From positions 1,178,001 through 1,242,000 of the forward strand of contig ML210147.1 in assembly GCA_004369085.1 (NCBI GenBank): 64,000 nt of DNA, in the 5' to 3' direction. Positions 21,025 through 31,405 of the stretch are shown here, piece by piece; position 1 is the stretch's first letter, and every line of letters starts with the position of its first letter. Made by a program: the position numbers and the translations under genes. The stretch comes from Coprinopsis marcescibilis (taxonomy: Eukaryota; Basidiomycota; Agaricomycetes; Agaricales; Psathyrellaceae). The notes under the pieces are model-generated. The model made no database searches, was not told where the DNA came from, and was given only the letters and a program-made list of their open reading frames with translations.

Positions 21025-24000
21025 TCAAATCATATCTAAGAGGTTGTTTGATATAGCCCTGTGCAGGGACCTTGCACCCTCCTCTGGAATATAATGGCCA
21101 AGAGCAGTGTGAATGAGGCGTTCCACCTGCTGAGGTGAGAGCGCCAGTGCGTCTTCTCCACCCAGTTGATAGATCGCCTCTGCAGACATGGCTCGTTTCT
21201 CGTGCAGCGTGAAAGGGACGAACGGCAGAACCGAAGTGATTCTTGACAACACCGAAGCCTGTCAAAAGATTGTCATCGGTCACGCTGTGCATATCCAGAC
21301 TACTATGCAACGTACCCCTAGCTGTTCGGAGACCAACGGTCGTAACAATGCCACAAGGTCCAAGAACTCTGGGCGTGAAAGGACTTCTTCAGGTGTCTCC
21401 CGCGAGGTCCAGTGGTCAAATACGAGTTCTTGACCGATGTTGGACGTGCAGAGCCAAATGACATTTCGGACGTCGACGTGCCGACTTCTGGCCTCGAACG
21501 AGCATCGGCCGTGTTCCCAAGGCATAAGCAACGACCAGAGCACTTTTTCGTTCCCGACCTTTTCAATTTCCTAAAGAATAATGAGAATTTACCTCACTCT
21601 CGATAAAACAAATAATGCTTACATCCAGCACGACCACACAACGCTTTCCTTCGTTGTTAACCAAAAACTCGGAAAGTGTGCAATTAGACGGCTCCTGAAC
21701 GGAGATAAATCAGTATACCGGGAATTTGGTGTGAGTAGGATAAAAGTTTAAGTTACCTCAGCGGGGCTAATTGAGTAGGATTCCCAAAGATCGTCCTGCG
21801 ATTTAAGAGTGACCATATTCACAGTGTGCGTTGGTACATCCAGCAAGGAACCAACTACACAGGTAAAAGTAAGCACGGAGAAACCATAACTGCCTCTGGG
21901 AAACTTACACTTGCGTGCCAAAAGACTCTTCCCGTGTCCACTGGGACCTGAGATGAAATAGCATCAGTTGAGCATATTTCCTTAATTCTAAACCCGGTTA
22001 AACGCCCACCAGAAAACATGACCACAAGCGGCGATACCGAAATCTTCCTCGAGTGAATGCTGAGCAACTTGAATAGCTCCTCAAGTGCACGATCTTGTCC
22101 AATGAGATAATACTGAACCCGAGTCAGAGGCCTGAAGAAGGAGCGATGGATAAGTGCAGAAGTCCGCCTCGTCTGCGGAGCTTTGGCTCTCTCCACATAA
22201 TACCTAAGTAAAGAAATTCCCAAAACCATTCAGCTCAGACATACAAGCGACAAGATATCGTAACAAAAAACATACCTGGTCGCAGGATCCATAGCATCCA
22301 TCAAGTTCTTCATGCTTTGATGAGATGACACCTCACCCTCGCTCGCTTCTTGCCCTGATTCAGGTGCTTCTCCCGCTGCCCCATCTGCTTCGACCCCATC
22401 TGTCTCGGCTCCCTTCAACCCCGAAGGATCCGCACCAAACGCCAACAGAGTCTTGACGATTTCAAGCTTATTCACAAGCTGATCATTCGACAACGCGAAA
22501 GCCAACGCAGACTGCGGGCCTACAAAATCGTTGGGGTTGGCATCTCCGCTCTCGAGCACCTGACGCACTTGCTCGACGTCATCGCTGGCAATAGCGAACA
22601 TCAACGTCGGCTTCGGTGTCGCGATCGCGTTGTAGATTGGAGGTTGGCGGAGGGCCGAAGCCGAGCGGCTCACTGGGGCCGTGCGTGGGGGTGGGCCTGG
22701 GCTTTGTGATGGTGACGGGCCACCGGGAACAGGTCTCCGGATTGTCTCGTCGCGTATATCGTGGCGATGGGTATCACCTTCGTCCTCTGCGTCCAGTTCG
22801 TAGATAGGTTCAGAGAGCCTACTGGATGGTCGAAGGTGATTGCCATAGTATGACGACGACGTGCGGTGGTGTACATTCGTTGGCCAATGTGAAAGGGCAG
22901 GTGCTGACACCGGTGCAGAAATGGGCGAATCAAAGGTGGCAAGATGGTTGAGGTCGTCTGTTAGCAAGGATGGCGATCGTTGTGAATAGATTAAGCTGGA
23001 AAGATGCATAGGCGCAGAGCGAAGAGGAGCATTGGAAAGCTGTCAACAACATCGCTACATCAGTTAAAACTCGAAATAGCACGGAATCCAAGAACGCACC
23101 GAGGAATTGATGGACAAAGATGTGCGTGTTGATACAGGTGCATTCAAAACAGGTTCGTGTATATCTGGCAACAAGATGTGAGTGCCTGGCTTCGATTGAC
23201 GAGGAAGCATTACTCACCGGATTGAAGATGATTACTGAGATTAAAGGAAGTCATGTTAGAAGGTGCAGTAGCTGAACGTGATATAGAATTTGAATGCGAA
23301 TGCAGAAGGACAGACTGTTGGTATAGAATCAGCAACCATTATGCTTCGCAGATCGCTGACATGACTCACAAGCCTCAGAGGTCGAAGTGCTGACCCGCCG
23401 GAACCAGCGGAGGATGGCGGTGTAGAAGATATATGGTCAGGTTCATCACTGGGACCCAAGTTACTGGTAGTAACATGTGCCAGGGTGCGATGCCTGTTTG
23501 TAGAGGACACAGAGCCTGATCGTGATGTCGAATAACGATGCTGCTGCGAACGTAGCCATAATTAGCCAAGCATTCGACACCCCATTGGGAAGGAATCTTA
23601 CCGCACGGAAACCGAAAGGTACTTTGGTGGAAGCAGAAACCACAGGCGAATTTTGACTTTGCTGACTCTGCGATCGCTCGCTGGGCGTCCGTGGAGCGGG
23701 GGTGAATGGCGAGAATCTGCCATTTAAAGGTGCCGACCCTAGCGAGGTTGGAGGAGAGGAAGGGACAGCTGGTGATTGAACAGGTGGCATCCCATATCGA
23801 GGGTGGTTATCAGGAGGCGGGGTGAAGACGCGTTCCCGAAGGCTGCTTGATGGTGTCGAAGGGTCGGAGAAGGGCGTGGTCGCCATTTTTGGAGAAGGCT
23901 CGACTGAGTAAGAGTCATAGAGCGAGTACAGCGTGTCTCCGTCCTGAGCCTGAGTGTTCTCCTCCCTCTCAAGGTACGCCAAGAATGCCGTACTGTCATC

Positions 24001-26494
24001 GGTGGGGTCGAGTTGGCGGGTATCTTGATCATCCGAGCCAAAGTCGTCAAACCTGTCGGTATCGTCCATCGTTGCCTCCAAGCTTGCCACGGAAGGAAAC
24101 TCAGCAGCGGTAACATAGTCCTGCACCAATGCCCCCGTGATATCTGAGCCGGATAGGTCTCCCATCTCAGTAGACGAAATAGAGTCGTTGCCAGAGTCCA
24201 AATCAGGGGAGTGGCCAGGTAGAGTCCGATGCAAGGGCGTAGACGATGGACTGGTGTCATCCCAGCCTAACGAGTCGTCGCATTCAGGGGTGTGGGTCTC
24301 CGTTTGCTGAGACGAGAAGGAGGATTCGTCCGCAGAATCCAAGCCAGGAGGGGGTGGTGTCGGATGCAAGGGAAGAGATGATAACGAGTCGTCGCCTTCC
24401 GGAGTGTGGGTCTCCATTTCCTTACACGAAAAAGATTCGTCCGCAGGATCCAAACCAGGGGATTGACGAGATAAAGTCGAATGTAAGGGGGGAGAAGAGG
24501 GACTGGCGTCGTCCCAACCTAACGAATAGTCGCCTTCAGGGGTCGGGACGACCAGTGGCTGAGACTTTTGACGGTCGAGTTCTGCTCGAATCTCGATGAG
24601 GGGCGAAAATTGCGGGGAGTTGTGCAGCGACCCATGGGATCCGATGTAGACCGACCCTGCACCACCTGCTGCCCAGATATCTGGCTGTAACAGTTGGTCG
24701 TCCTCCTCCCCATCATCATATTGGCCCGAGTCTTCCTCCTCGTACGAATGCGCCTCGAAGGAGTTTTCGTCGCAAACTTCTGGTACTGACTCCACTGGTT
24801 GGGCGGCAGGTATGTGATGTTCTTCCTCCCTGTCATCATATTGGGCCGATCCCTCCTCTTCGTACGAATGTGCTTCGAAAGACATTTCATCGTAAGCCTC
24901 TGGTACCGACTCCACTCGTTGCTGTTGCTGTCCGACGTATATCGAAGTCGATTCCCCGTCCTGCCAAATGTCGGTGTGCCCATACGACTCGTGAATATCG
25001 TCCCCCAGCTGCGAGTCCGCGTCGCTGTCCGAGGAGTCAACATCATCGTATACGTCTTCCTCCCGACGATCTACCTCCAATATCTCTCCTTCTTCATCAG
25101 AAAAGTCTGAATAATCTGTCGAAGACGGCGACGACGGAAGCGGAACCCGAGCCTCTTCGGTCGACGATATGTCCAATGTCGTCGGTGCGCCAACAGACGC
25201 CGCCACGGGCGAAGCCCAGTGAACCAATGCGGTTCGTTGATGCGTGGAGGGTGAATCAAGGTCATCCTCCAACGCTGCCAGTTCTTGCTCCGAAGTTAAA
25301 GGGAGTTCCGGGAGTGGGGAGGAAGGCGAGCGACCGAGGAATGCACCGATGCGCGGTGAGAGTACTCGAGCCGAAGGAGAACCGAACGGCGAGTGGAGAA
25401 GCCCAAACGTCGAGGTGGTTGGGGATTTTGCAGGGGGTCGAGTAGAGTCCACGAACCCGGAATCGACGGAGCTCGTGTCTTTCCACTCGCGCGAAGAGTC
25501 GGACGAGGAATCATGGTCGACAAGTTGGTCCAGAGAGCTGAAGTTGTGTAGGTGCAGGTGTGAGAGGTCGACCGGGGATAGAAGATCATTGTGATTGTCC
25601 GGAATTTGTGGCATTTCCAAAATTTGTACTGGGTCCGGGCTACTGTATGTGGTGTGGATAGAAGGGGTATCATGTGTTTCGTTAATAGGCAGGCGTAACG
25701 TGTTGTTGTCGAGAATAGGCGAAGATGAATTAGAGGAGTTAGAACTGGAAGTGGGCGAATGCGAAAACGAATGCGAACGTGAATGCGATGGAGATTGAGG
25801 GCTTCCTGAGCCATTGCGAGCATAGTCGGAATGAGAAGAGAAGAATGAGTCTGTAAAGTCATAGGGGTCGTCGTCAAGCTGGTCGGGGGCTGGTATATCG
25901 TCGTCGTTGTCGTCTCCTTCGGTTACACGCATCATCTCTGCCATAGTCTCTGTGACCTGGGCAAAGAAGTTGCTGTCTGCACCATGCACGAGGGTGGGTA
26001 GGCCGCCTGACCAGCCGGTGTCAGGTTCCACAAGGGTCATCGAGTCCATGTATTGTTCTTCACCTTCTTCGTCACCGCTGTTGCTACCATCCTCTTCATC
26101 GTCCTCGTCTTCTCCAATGACGTCCGTCAGGGCCGACAACAGTCGCGACATTTGTGGCTCCCGGGGTGGTAAGCGTACCGACGCTAGTGGCGACTCGACC
26201 CTCACTGTCATCGACTTGCCATACTGTTTGACCGGTGTCGGAGGGTGACTTGATGCGGGACTTTTGAAAGACTGAAAACTCGAATCCGAGTCATAGTCGC
26301 TGTCCAGAGTCTTTACCGCCGTCTGAGTGGTATGCAGAAAGTTACAATTGGCGGCAAAGATACAGCCTCCTCGTAGATAAAATGGACAAGGTCGAGCTAA
26401 CACGTAACGTTTGAAGTGTCAACACAATCTTCAACCCAAAAAAAACCTGAAAAGACTTACTTCTCACTTTCCATGCAGGGTCAACAGAAGCCAT
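21025..26494 (-). CDS. CCCH zinc finger - disordered - ankyrin - AAA+ (SKD3/ClpB-like) protein, 1606 aa
   Basis: Twelve exons: 26494-26461, 26396-23602, 23543-23370, 23314-23218, 23164-23100, 23039-22276, 22203-22010, 21947-21909, 21854-21757, 21694-21623, 21570-21316 and 21258-21025. All phases close. Residues about 14-32 form a CCCH finger with C-x7-C-x5-C-x3-H spacing (CPFYLRGGC then NCNFLH). A very long acidic Ser/Asp/Glu/Pro-rich region with internal tandem repeats runs to about residue 1190. Ankyrin-like helices follow at about 1200-1265 (LMFAIASDDVEQVRQVLESG, then LEIVKTLLAFGADPSGL). The AAA+ module covers about 1310-1606: Walker A GPSGHGKS, Walker B CVVVLDE, sensor 1 WLCTSNIG and a ClpB-type C-terminal GARSLHRAI. 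Ankyrin plus a single ClpB-type AAA+ domain is the layout of the disaggregase SKD3/CLPB. No mitochondrial targeting sequence is seen, and the CCCH finger suggests RNA binding. Function is inferred; the gene structure is firm. Confidence 0.88.
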
Positions 26495-26665
26495 TTTCAG
26501 GCATTGACGACAGCCAGGACCAGCAGAATAAGAGTAGAAGAGGAAGACAAGTGGCTGGTCGCCGTTGGTGGAGAAACTAAAATTCCAATTGGGACTCTTG
26601 TTCAACTGATGCCGCGAGGTGACAGTCAACAGGGGCATCAACACCACGTGATCGCTTCACCATTG
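26495..26665. promoter_or_regulatory. Shared divergent promoter
   Basis: Only 171 bases separate the start codon of the minus-strand CCCH-AAA+ gene (26494) from the chosen start of the plus-strand glutaredoxin-like gene (26666), so the two probably share a bidirectional promoter. No specific motif can be named. Confidence 0.5.
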
Positions 26666-27168
26666 ATGCCTGTTTTGGTCACGCCAAGTCATTTTCTGCT
26701 CTGTCCTGTCCGAATGCGAGTCACTCGAATCCCTCGTCTGACGCTGTTCTCTGGGCCATCTTGCTCGCTTTGCGACGTATGTCTTCTGCTCTTCTTTCAT
26801 TACTGATGTGTAATACTAATGGTAAACTGTAGATTGCAAAGGCAGAGCTAGCAAAAGTCCGGCAGTCGGTATGTCGTTTTCATTTTCCTTCCGAATTAAG
26901 GGGTTTAATTAACGAAAAACGCAACGAACGTTCATATTTTTAGCGGTCATTTGAACTGGATACTATAAATATCCAGGAAAAAGGACAGGAGAAGTGGAAG
27001 AAGAAATATGTGTATTGGATTCCTGCGCTGCACCTCGAAGGCAAGGAGATCGCCAAAGGCCGATGGGACGCGCAGACGGTAATGCAGGCTTTGGCCCAAT
27101 GGGACAAGGAGACCTCTCCGACCTCAACGTCGGCGGAGAAACCTCAGGAGACGCCCAAGAACAACTAG
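26666..27168 (+). CDS. Glutaredoxin-like small protein (DUF836 / yeast YDR286C type)
   Basis: Three exons (26666-26776, 26833-26868, 26944-27168) encode about 123 aa. The thioredoxin-fold redox motif is C-x2-C in LTLFSGPSCSLCD, directly before intron 1. It is followed by IAKAELAKVRQS, RSFELDTINIQEKGQEKW and the cis-Pro strand YVYWIPALHLEGKEI, then the final helix. Length and motif order fit the glutaredoxin-like family represented by YDR286C. Members are small redox proteins, possibly mitochondrial, with poorly known substrates. An alternative start lies at 26714. The 3' end overlaps the start of the next gene in another frame on the same strand. Confidence 0.75.
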
Positions 27169-28601
27169 AAACCTCCTCCGTCCCCGTCTCCGCCGCCATC
27201 ACAACCACAATCACCACCGAAACTGAAATATTTCCTTTCTTCTCCCACAACATTCCTGGCGCTTTGCCAAGCGAGCTCGAACCATGGGGTTTCTACACCA
27301 GGGCCAATGATACTGTTTTGGGAGCCGACGAAGACGATGGAGGACAGGTTACTACCAATGTTCTTCGCCCGAGATGCTTCAACTGCGGTCACGAGGAGCA
27401 CACGGTCAAAGAATGCCCAATCCGACACGATTACACCCTTATAGACCTCTCTCGTCAATACTACAAATTTACACAAGAAAGACTCGGGTCTGTACCCGCT
27501 AACTGGCAACGCGTGCACATAGCTGAAGGGTGGCGGCAGCTACGGCTTGACTGGGTCGAGGACTTCGAGCCTGGCAAGATTAAAGGGGAGTTGCTTCGAG
27601 ATGCTTTAGGCCTGGGACGCAATAACGATGATGACGTCGACGACGGCCATGCTCATGAATGGCTACGGAATATGGCAATCTGGGGCTACCCAAAAGGATG
27701 GGTCAGTACCCGAGACCCTCGGGAGCTCGTTCGCGCGCGCATCTGGCGTGAACATGGTGGAGATGTTGAAACAGAGTTTGAAGACGACACCGAGCCATTC
27801 GTAATCTTCGGGGATGACGGACAACACGAGGAAGTCCTCTTTTGTAACACCTTTATTTCGCGGGAGGTGTCAGCTCCCAGTGCACCCGCCGAAGGAGACA
27901 CAGTTATTTCTCATTCTCAACGCAAGCTCGACCAACAACATAGCGATCCCGGACCCGAATCGGAGGAGGATGGCCGCAGTTTGACAGACAGAGAAGACCA
28001 AGATTCACAACCTGGGCCATCCTCTCCCGCTGCCAAGACTACCCTCAGTCCCATCCCAGCCTCACCAGACTCCACCATCACGGGCACCGCGACTAAGCGA
28101 TGGGCCCAGTACCCCTCAGCCTACTTCTTATCCGACCTTCTCCCCGTGCATACAGGGTTCAACCTCCCACCTATTATTAACGAATGGGAAGATACCCCAG
28201 ATGCACTCGCACAGGCTCAGCCTCCACCCCCACCTCCGATGGAACCTCCTCCGCCACTTCCGCCCCCTCCTCCGGTCGAACCTCCGCCCCCGCTGCCACC
28301 TCCGCCATATCACGCTCCACCACCTCTTCCACCGCCTGGGAACTCGAATACGAAGCGTCCTCCATATCCTTCCTGGACGCCACAATTCTCGCATGCCAGT
28401 GCCATTCCAACAACCGTGCTTGCATCTGGCTCTTCTTCCGGGCCGAGTGCTGTTGGTAATGGGCCCTCGGGGGAGAGGACAGATGGTAATGTATTGGGAG
28501 TGGGAATGGTGTCGCGGCGTATCCAGAACGATGAGATTCCAGATGGTAGTCGCGATTCAGATTCAGAGGGAAGCGATATGGAGCTCTCGGATTCAGACTG
28601 A
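27063..28601 (+). CDS. Zinc-knuckle, PSP-domain protein (ZCCHC8-like)
   Basis: One long frame, about 512 aa from the ATG at 27063 (27099 is the alternative). A CCHC zinc knuckle with C-x2-C-x4-H-x4-C spacing (CFNCGHEEHTVKEC) lies at about residues 105-118. It is followed by the PSP-type region LRDALGLG, then LRNMAIWGYPKGWVS, the pattern seen in ZCCHC8 and related spliceosome or exosome-adaptor proteins. A polyproline tract lies at about 380-425 and the C terminus is acidic. In animals ZCCHC8 scaffolds the nuclear exosome targeting complex; a nuclear RNA role is inferred here. Both possible start codons lie inside the last exon of the glutaredoxin-like gene, in a different frame, so the 5' end is uncertain. 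Confidence 0.75.
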   Translation: MGRADGNAGFGPMGQGDLSDLNVGGETSGDAQEQLETSSVPVSAAITTTITTETEIFPFFSHNIPGALPSELEPWGFYTRANDTVLGADEDDGGQVTTNVLRPRCFNCGHEEHTVKECPIRHDYTLIDLSRQYYKFTQERLGSVPANWQRVHIAEGWRQLRLDWVEDFEPGKIKGELLRDALGLGRNNDDDVDDGHAHEWLRNMAIWGYPKGWVSTRDPRELVRARIWREHGGDVETEFEDDTEPFVIFGDDGQHEEVLFCNTFISREVSAPSAPAEGDTVISHSQRKLDQQHSDPGPESEEDGRSLTDREDQDSQPGPSSPAAKTTLSPIPASPDSTITGTATKRWAQYPSAYFLSDLLPVHTGFNLPPIINEWEDTPDALAQAQPPPPPPMEPPPPLPPPPPVEPPPPLPPPPYHAPPPLPPPGNSNTKRPPYPSWTPQFSHASAIPTTVLASGSSSGPSAVGNGPSGERTDGNVLGVGMVSRRIQNDEIPDGSRDSDSEGSDMELSDSD

Positions 28602-29029
28602 GATCGGCCTTGAATTCTTTGTCGCTTTTCTGTTGTTTACAACTATGTTTTTTGGGGAAGGAAAGCAGGACACATAATTTCGCTTGAGCTATATTGAGCC
28701 TCTACATTCTTTTTTTGAGAGGACACATACCCTTGGCATATACCATAGTGTACATCTTGGACATATATTACACTCGCTACGCTACTCTTCAATCCTATTC
28801 AAAGCCACACATCCGCCATTCGGGACTCCCAAACGATGTCACCAAACACAGGGGTTAAATAGCCAAAACCGGCGTGAGAACTACATGCCTATTCCGGCTG
28901 CCAATAGTGAAGGCAAAAAAAGTTCGATCAAGTCTCTTGGAACTGAACTGAAATCACCGTATACCACTGGTATACTATCCCGCACATACCTCTCATACTC
29001 CACAACCAGGCCAACTGGTAACCTCAAAA
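28602..29029. other. Intergenic: HAS1 promoter
   Basis: No gene seen between the zinc-knuckle gene stop and the HAS1 start codon. Confidence 0.5.
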
Positions 29030-31405
29030 ATGCCTAGAAGGAGGACAAAATCTACAGTCGCTGCCCCAGATATGGCGATGGACGTAGAGGTCGAAGACGC
29101 TGCTGCTGCAGGACCGTCGGTCGAAAAGAAGAAGGAAAAGACTGCGGTTGAGGGCAAGTCAAAGTCCGAACGGTCAGCCGGGAAGGAGAAGGTGAAAGTG
29201 AAAGGGGAGAAGAGCAAGGAGAAGAAAGAGAAGAAGAAAGAGAAGCAGGTTGTTGAGGAGGATGCGGATATGGAGGTCGATGAACCGCAATCTGAACCAG
29301 AGGAGGCTGAAGAACCCCCCTCAGCCTCTACCTCCTCCAAAAACCAGACTGCCACCACGGCCAGTACCTCTTCACCACAAAAACCTATTCAAGACACCCC
29401 GACCGTTGCGAGCTCGGAACCGGAACGGACGCCATTCTCCACACTGGATCTTAGTGAACCTACAATGCGTGCACTGGAAGATATGGGGTTCAAGGGCATG
29501 ACGTCCATCCAGGAAAAAAGTATCCCGGTGTTGCTTGCGGGCAAGGATGTGTTGGGTGCTGCCAGGACCGGCTCAGGCAAAACGCTTGCATTCTTGATCC
29601 CTGCGATTGAAATGCTGCATCGGTTGAAGTTCAAGCCCGTTAATGGTGAGTACGAGCTCTTTTTACCTGATATCTTTCTCCGCATTTTGTCGGTGTTGTG
29701 TTGCGGTGTAATTTTATGCGAAACATTGGCTAACGAAATACCTGCATTGTTTAGGAACGGGTATCATTATCCTTACACCTACGCGTGAGCTGGCGTTGCA
29801 GATCTTTGGGGTCGCAAAAGACCTCATGGCGTACCATTCGCAGACCTTTGGTGTCGTTATTGGTGGTGCCAACCCTAAAGCCGAGATTGACAAACTGATG
29901 AAGGGTGTTAACCTCCTGGTCGCGACCCCAGGACGCTTGCTGGATCATTTGCAAGTGAGTAATCATCATCTCGGATAGCCAGATGTCTGATTAACGTTGT
30001 TTGTATTTCTAGAACGCAAAAGGATTCGTATACCGAAACTTACGAGCCTTGGTTATTGACGAAGCCGACCGGATATTGGAGATTGGATTCGAAGAAGAAA
30101 TGAAGAGGATCATCTCAATTTTACCAAACGGTGCGTCTAGCTTTCCTCTCAGTCTCGTCCTCGTTTTCATCGCAACTACATAGACAACCGCCAAACCATG
30201 CTTTTCAGCGCAACCCAAACTACAAAAGTCACCGACCTCGCGCGGATATCGCTGCGTCCAGGTCCCGTTCACGTCGATGTTGACAAGGAGGAGACCACGA
30301 GCACAGTCTCTACGCTTTCGCAAGGCTATGTCGTGTGTTCGAGCGACATGCGCTTCAGGCTGCTCTACACCTTCCTGAAACGGAATCTGAAGAAGAAGGT
30401 CATCGTGTTCTTTTCGAGCTGCAATTCGGTCAAGTACCACGCGGAGCTGTTGAATTACATCGATGTGCCTGTCTTGGATCTCCACGTGAGTGCTTCGACC
30501 TTGCTGCATCTCCCGCATGTACTGACTGCGATATTCATTATAGGGGAAGCAAAAGCAACAGAAACGGACGAATACGTTCTTTGAATTCATGAACGCCGAG
30601 ACTGGTACCTTGCTCTGCACGGACGTCGCCGCACGAGGGTTGGATATCCCCCGCGTGGACTGGATCGTGCAGTTTGACCCTCCCGATGACCCGAGAGACT
30701 ATATCCATCGTGTGGGACGAACGGCGCGTGCAGGCAAGGTCGGCAAGAGTCTTTTGTTCTTGCTCCAAAGCGAACTTGGGTTCTTGCGGTTCTTGAAGGA
30801 CGCCAAGGTCCCATTGAACGAGTACTCGTTCCCTGTTGAGAGGATTGCCAATATTCAGAGTCAGGTGGGTACAAGGGTTTTGCATCAGGATGTTTCATTG
30901 GGATGCTGATTGTGATACACGACGACAGCTCGAAAAACTCTTGCAGAAGAACTACTTTTTGCATAAGAGTGCCAAGGACGGGTTTAGGTCGTACCTCCAG
31001 TCCTATGCGAGCTATTCGCTCAAGAAGATTTATGATGTGAATAAACTCGATTTGACCAAGGTTGGCAAGTCGTTTGGGTTTGCGACGCCGCCGAGGGTGA
31101 ATCTGAACATGGGTCCGGGAAACGGTCAGGGCAATGAGGCGATGAAGAAGAAGAGGAAGAGGACTGAGGATGCCCAAGAGAGTGAGAGTGACGGTGGAGA
31201 GATTGTGCCGCTGGGTGAGGGCGCTGTTGATGGCGAGCAAGAGGAACAGGGCAATGAAGAGGAGGGTGTGCCGTGGAGGAGGACTGGTGGCAGTAAGCAG
31301 AGGCGGATTGAGACGCTTGGTGCGAGAAAGGTAGATCGGGAAGTATTTAGAAAAGGAGATATGCAGAAGATGCAGAGACAGCGGGGCGTACAGTGGAGTC
31401 GTTAG
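29030..31405 (+). CDS. HAS1: DEAD-box RNA helicase HAS1 (DDX18 family)
   Basis: ATP-dependent RNA helicase of the nucleolus, needed for 40S and 60S ribosomal subunit biogenesis and snoRNA release. Six exons (29030-29645, 29755-29954, 30013-30130, 30184-30485, 30544-30864, 30929-31405) encode 677 aa. A Lys/Glu-rich N-terminal extension of about 140 residues precedes the Q motif ([19 protein letters not shown]). Then come motif [10 protein letters not shown], Ia [14 protein letters not shown], the DEAD box [12 protein letters not shown] in LFSATQ, and the C-terminal motifs [11 protein letters not shown] and [10 protein letters not shown]. Family-specific stretches [16 protein letters not shown] and [14 protein letters not shown] identify Has1 rather than another DEAD-box protein. 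The tail is Lys/Arg- and Glu-rich. The start ATG at 29030 follows an unspliced leader. High certainty. Confidence 0.96.

Noticed and set aside
23739..25877. Several frames of 170-190 codons, minus strand
   Set aside because: Alternate-frame shadows of the large second exon of the CCCH-AAA+ gene, including its tandem repeats.
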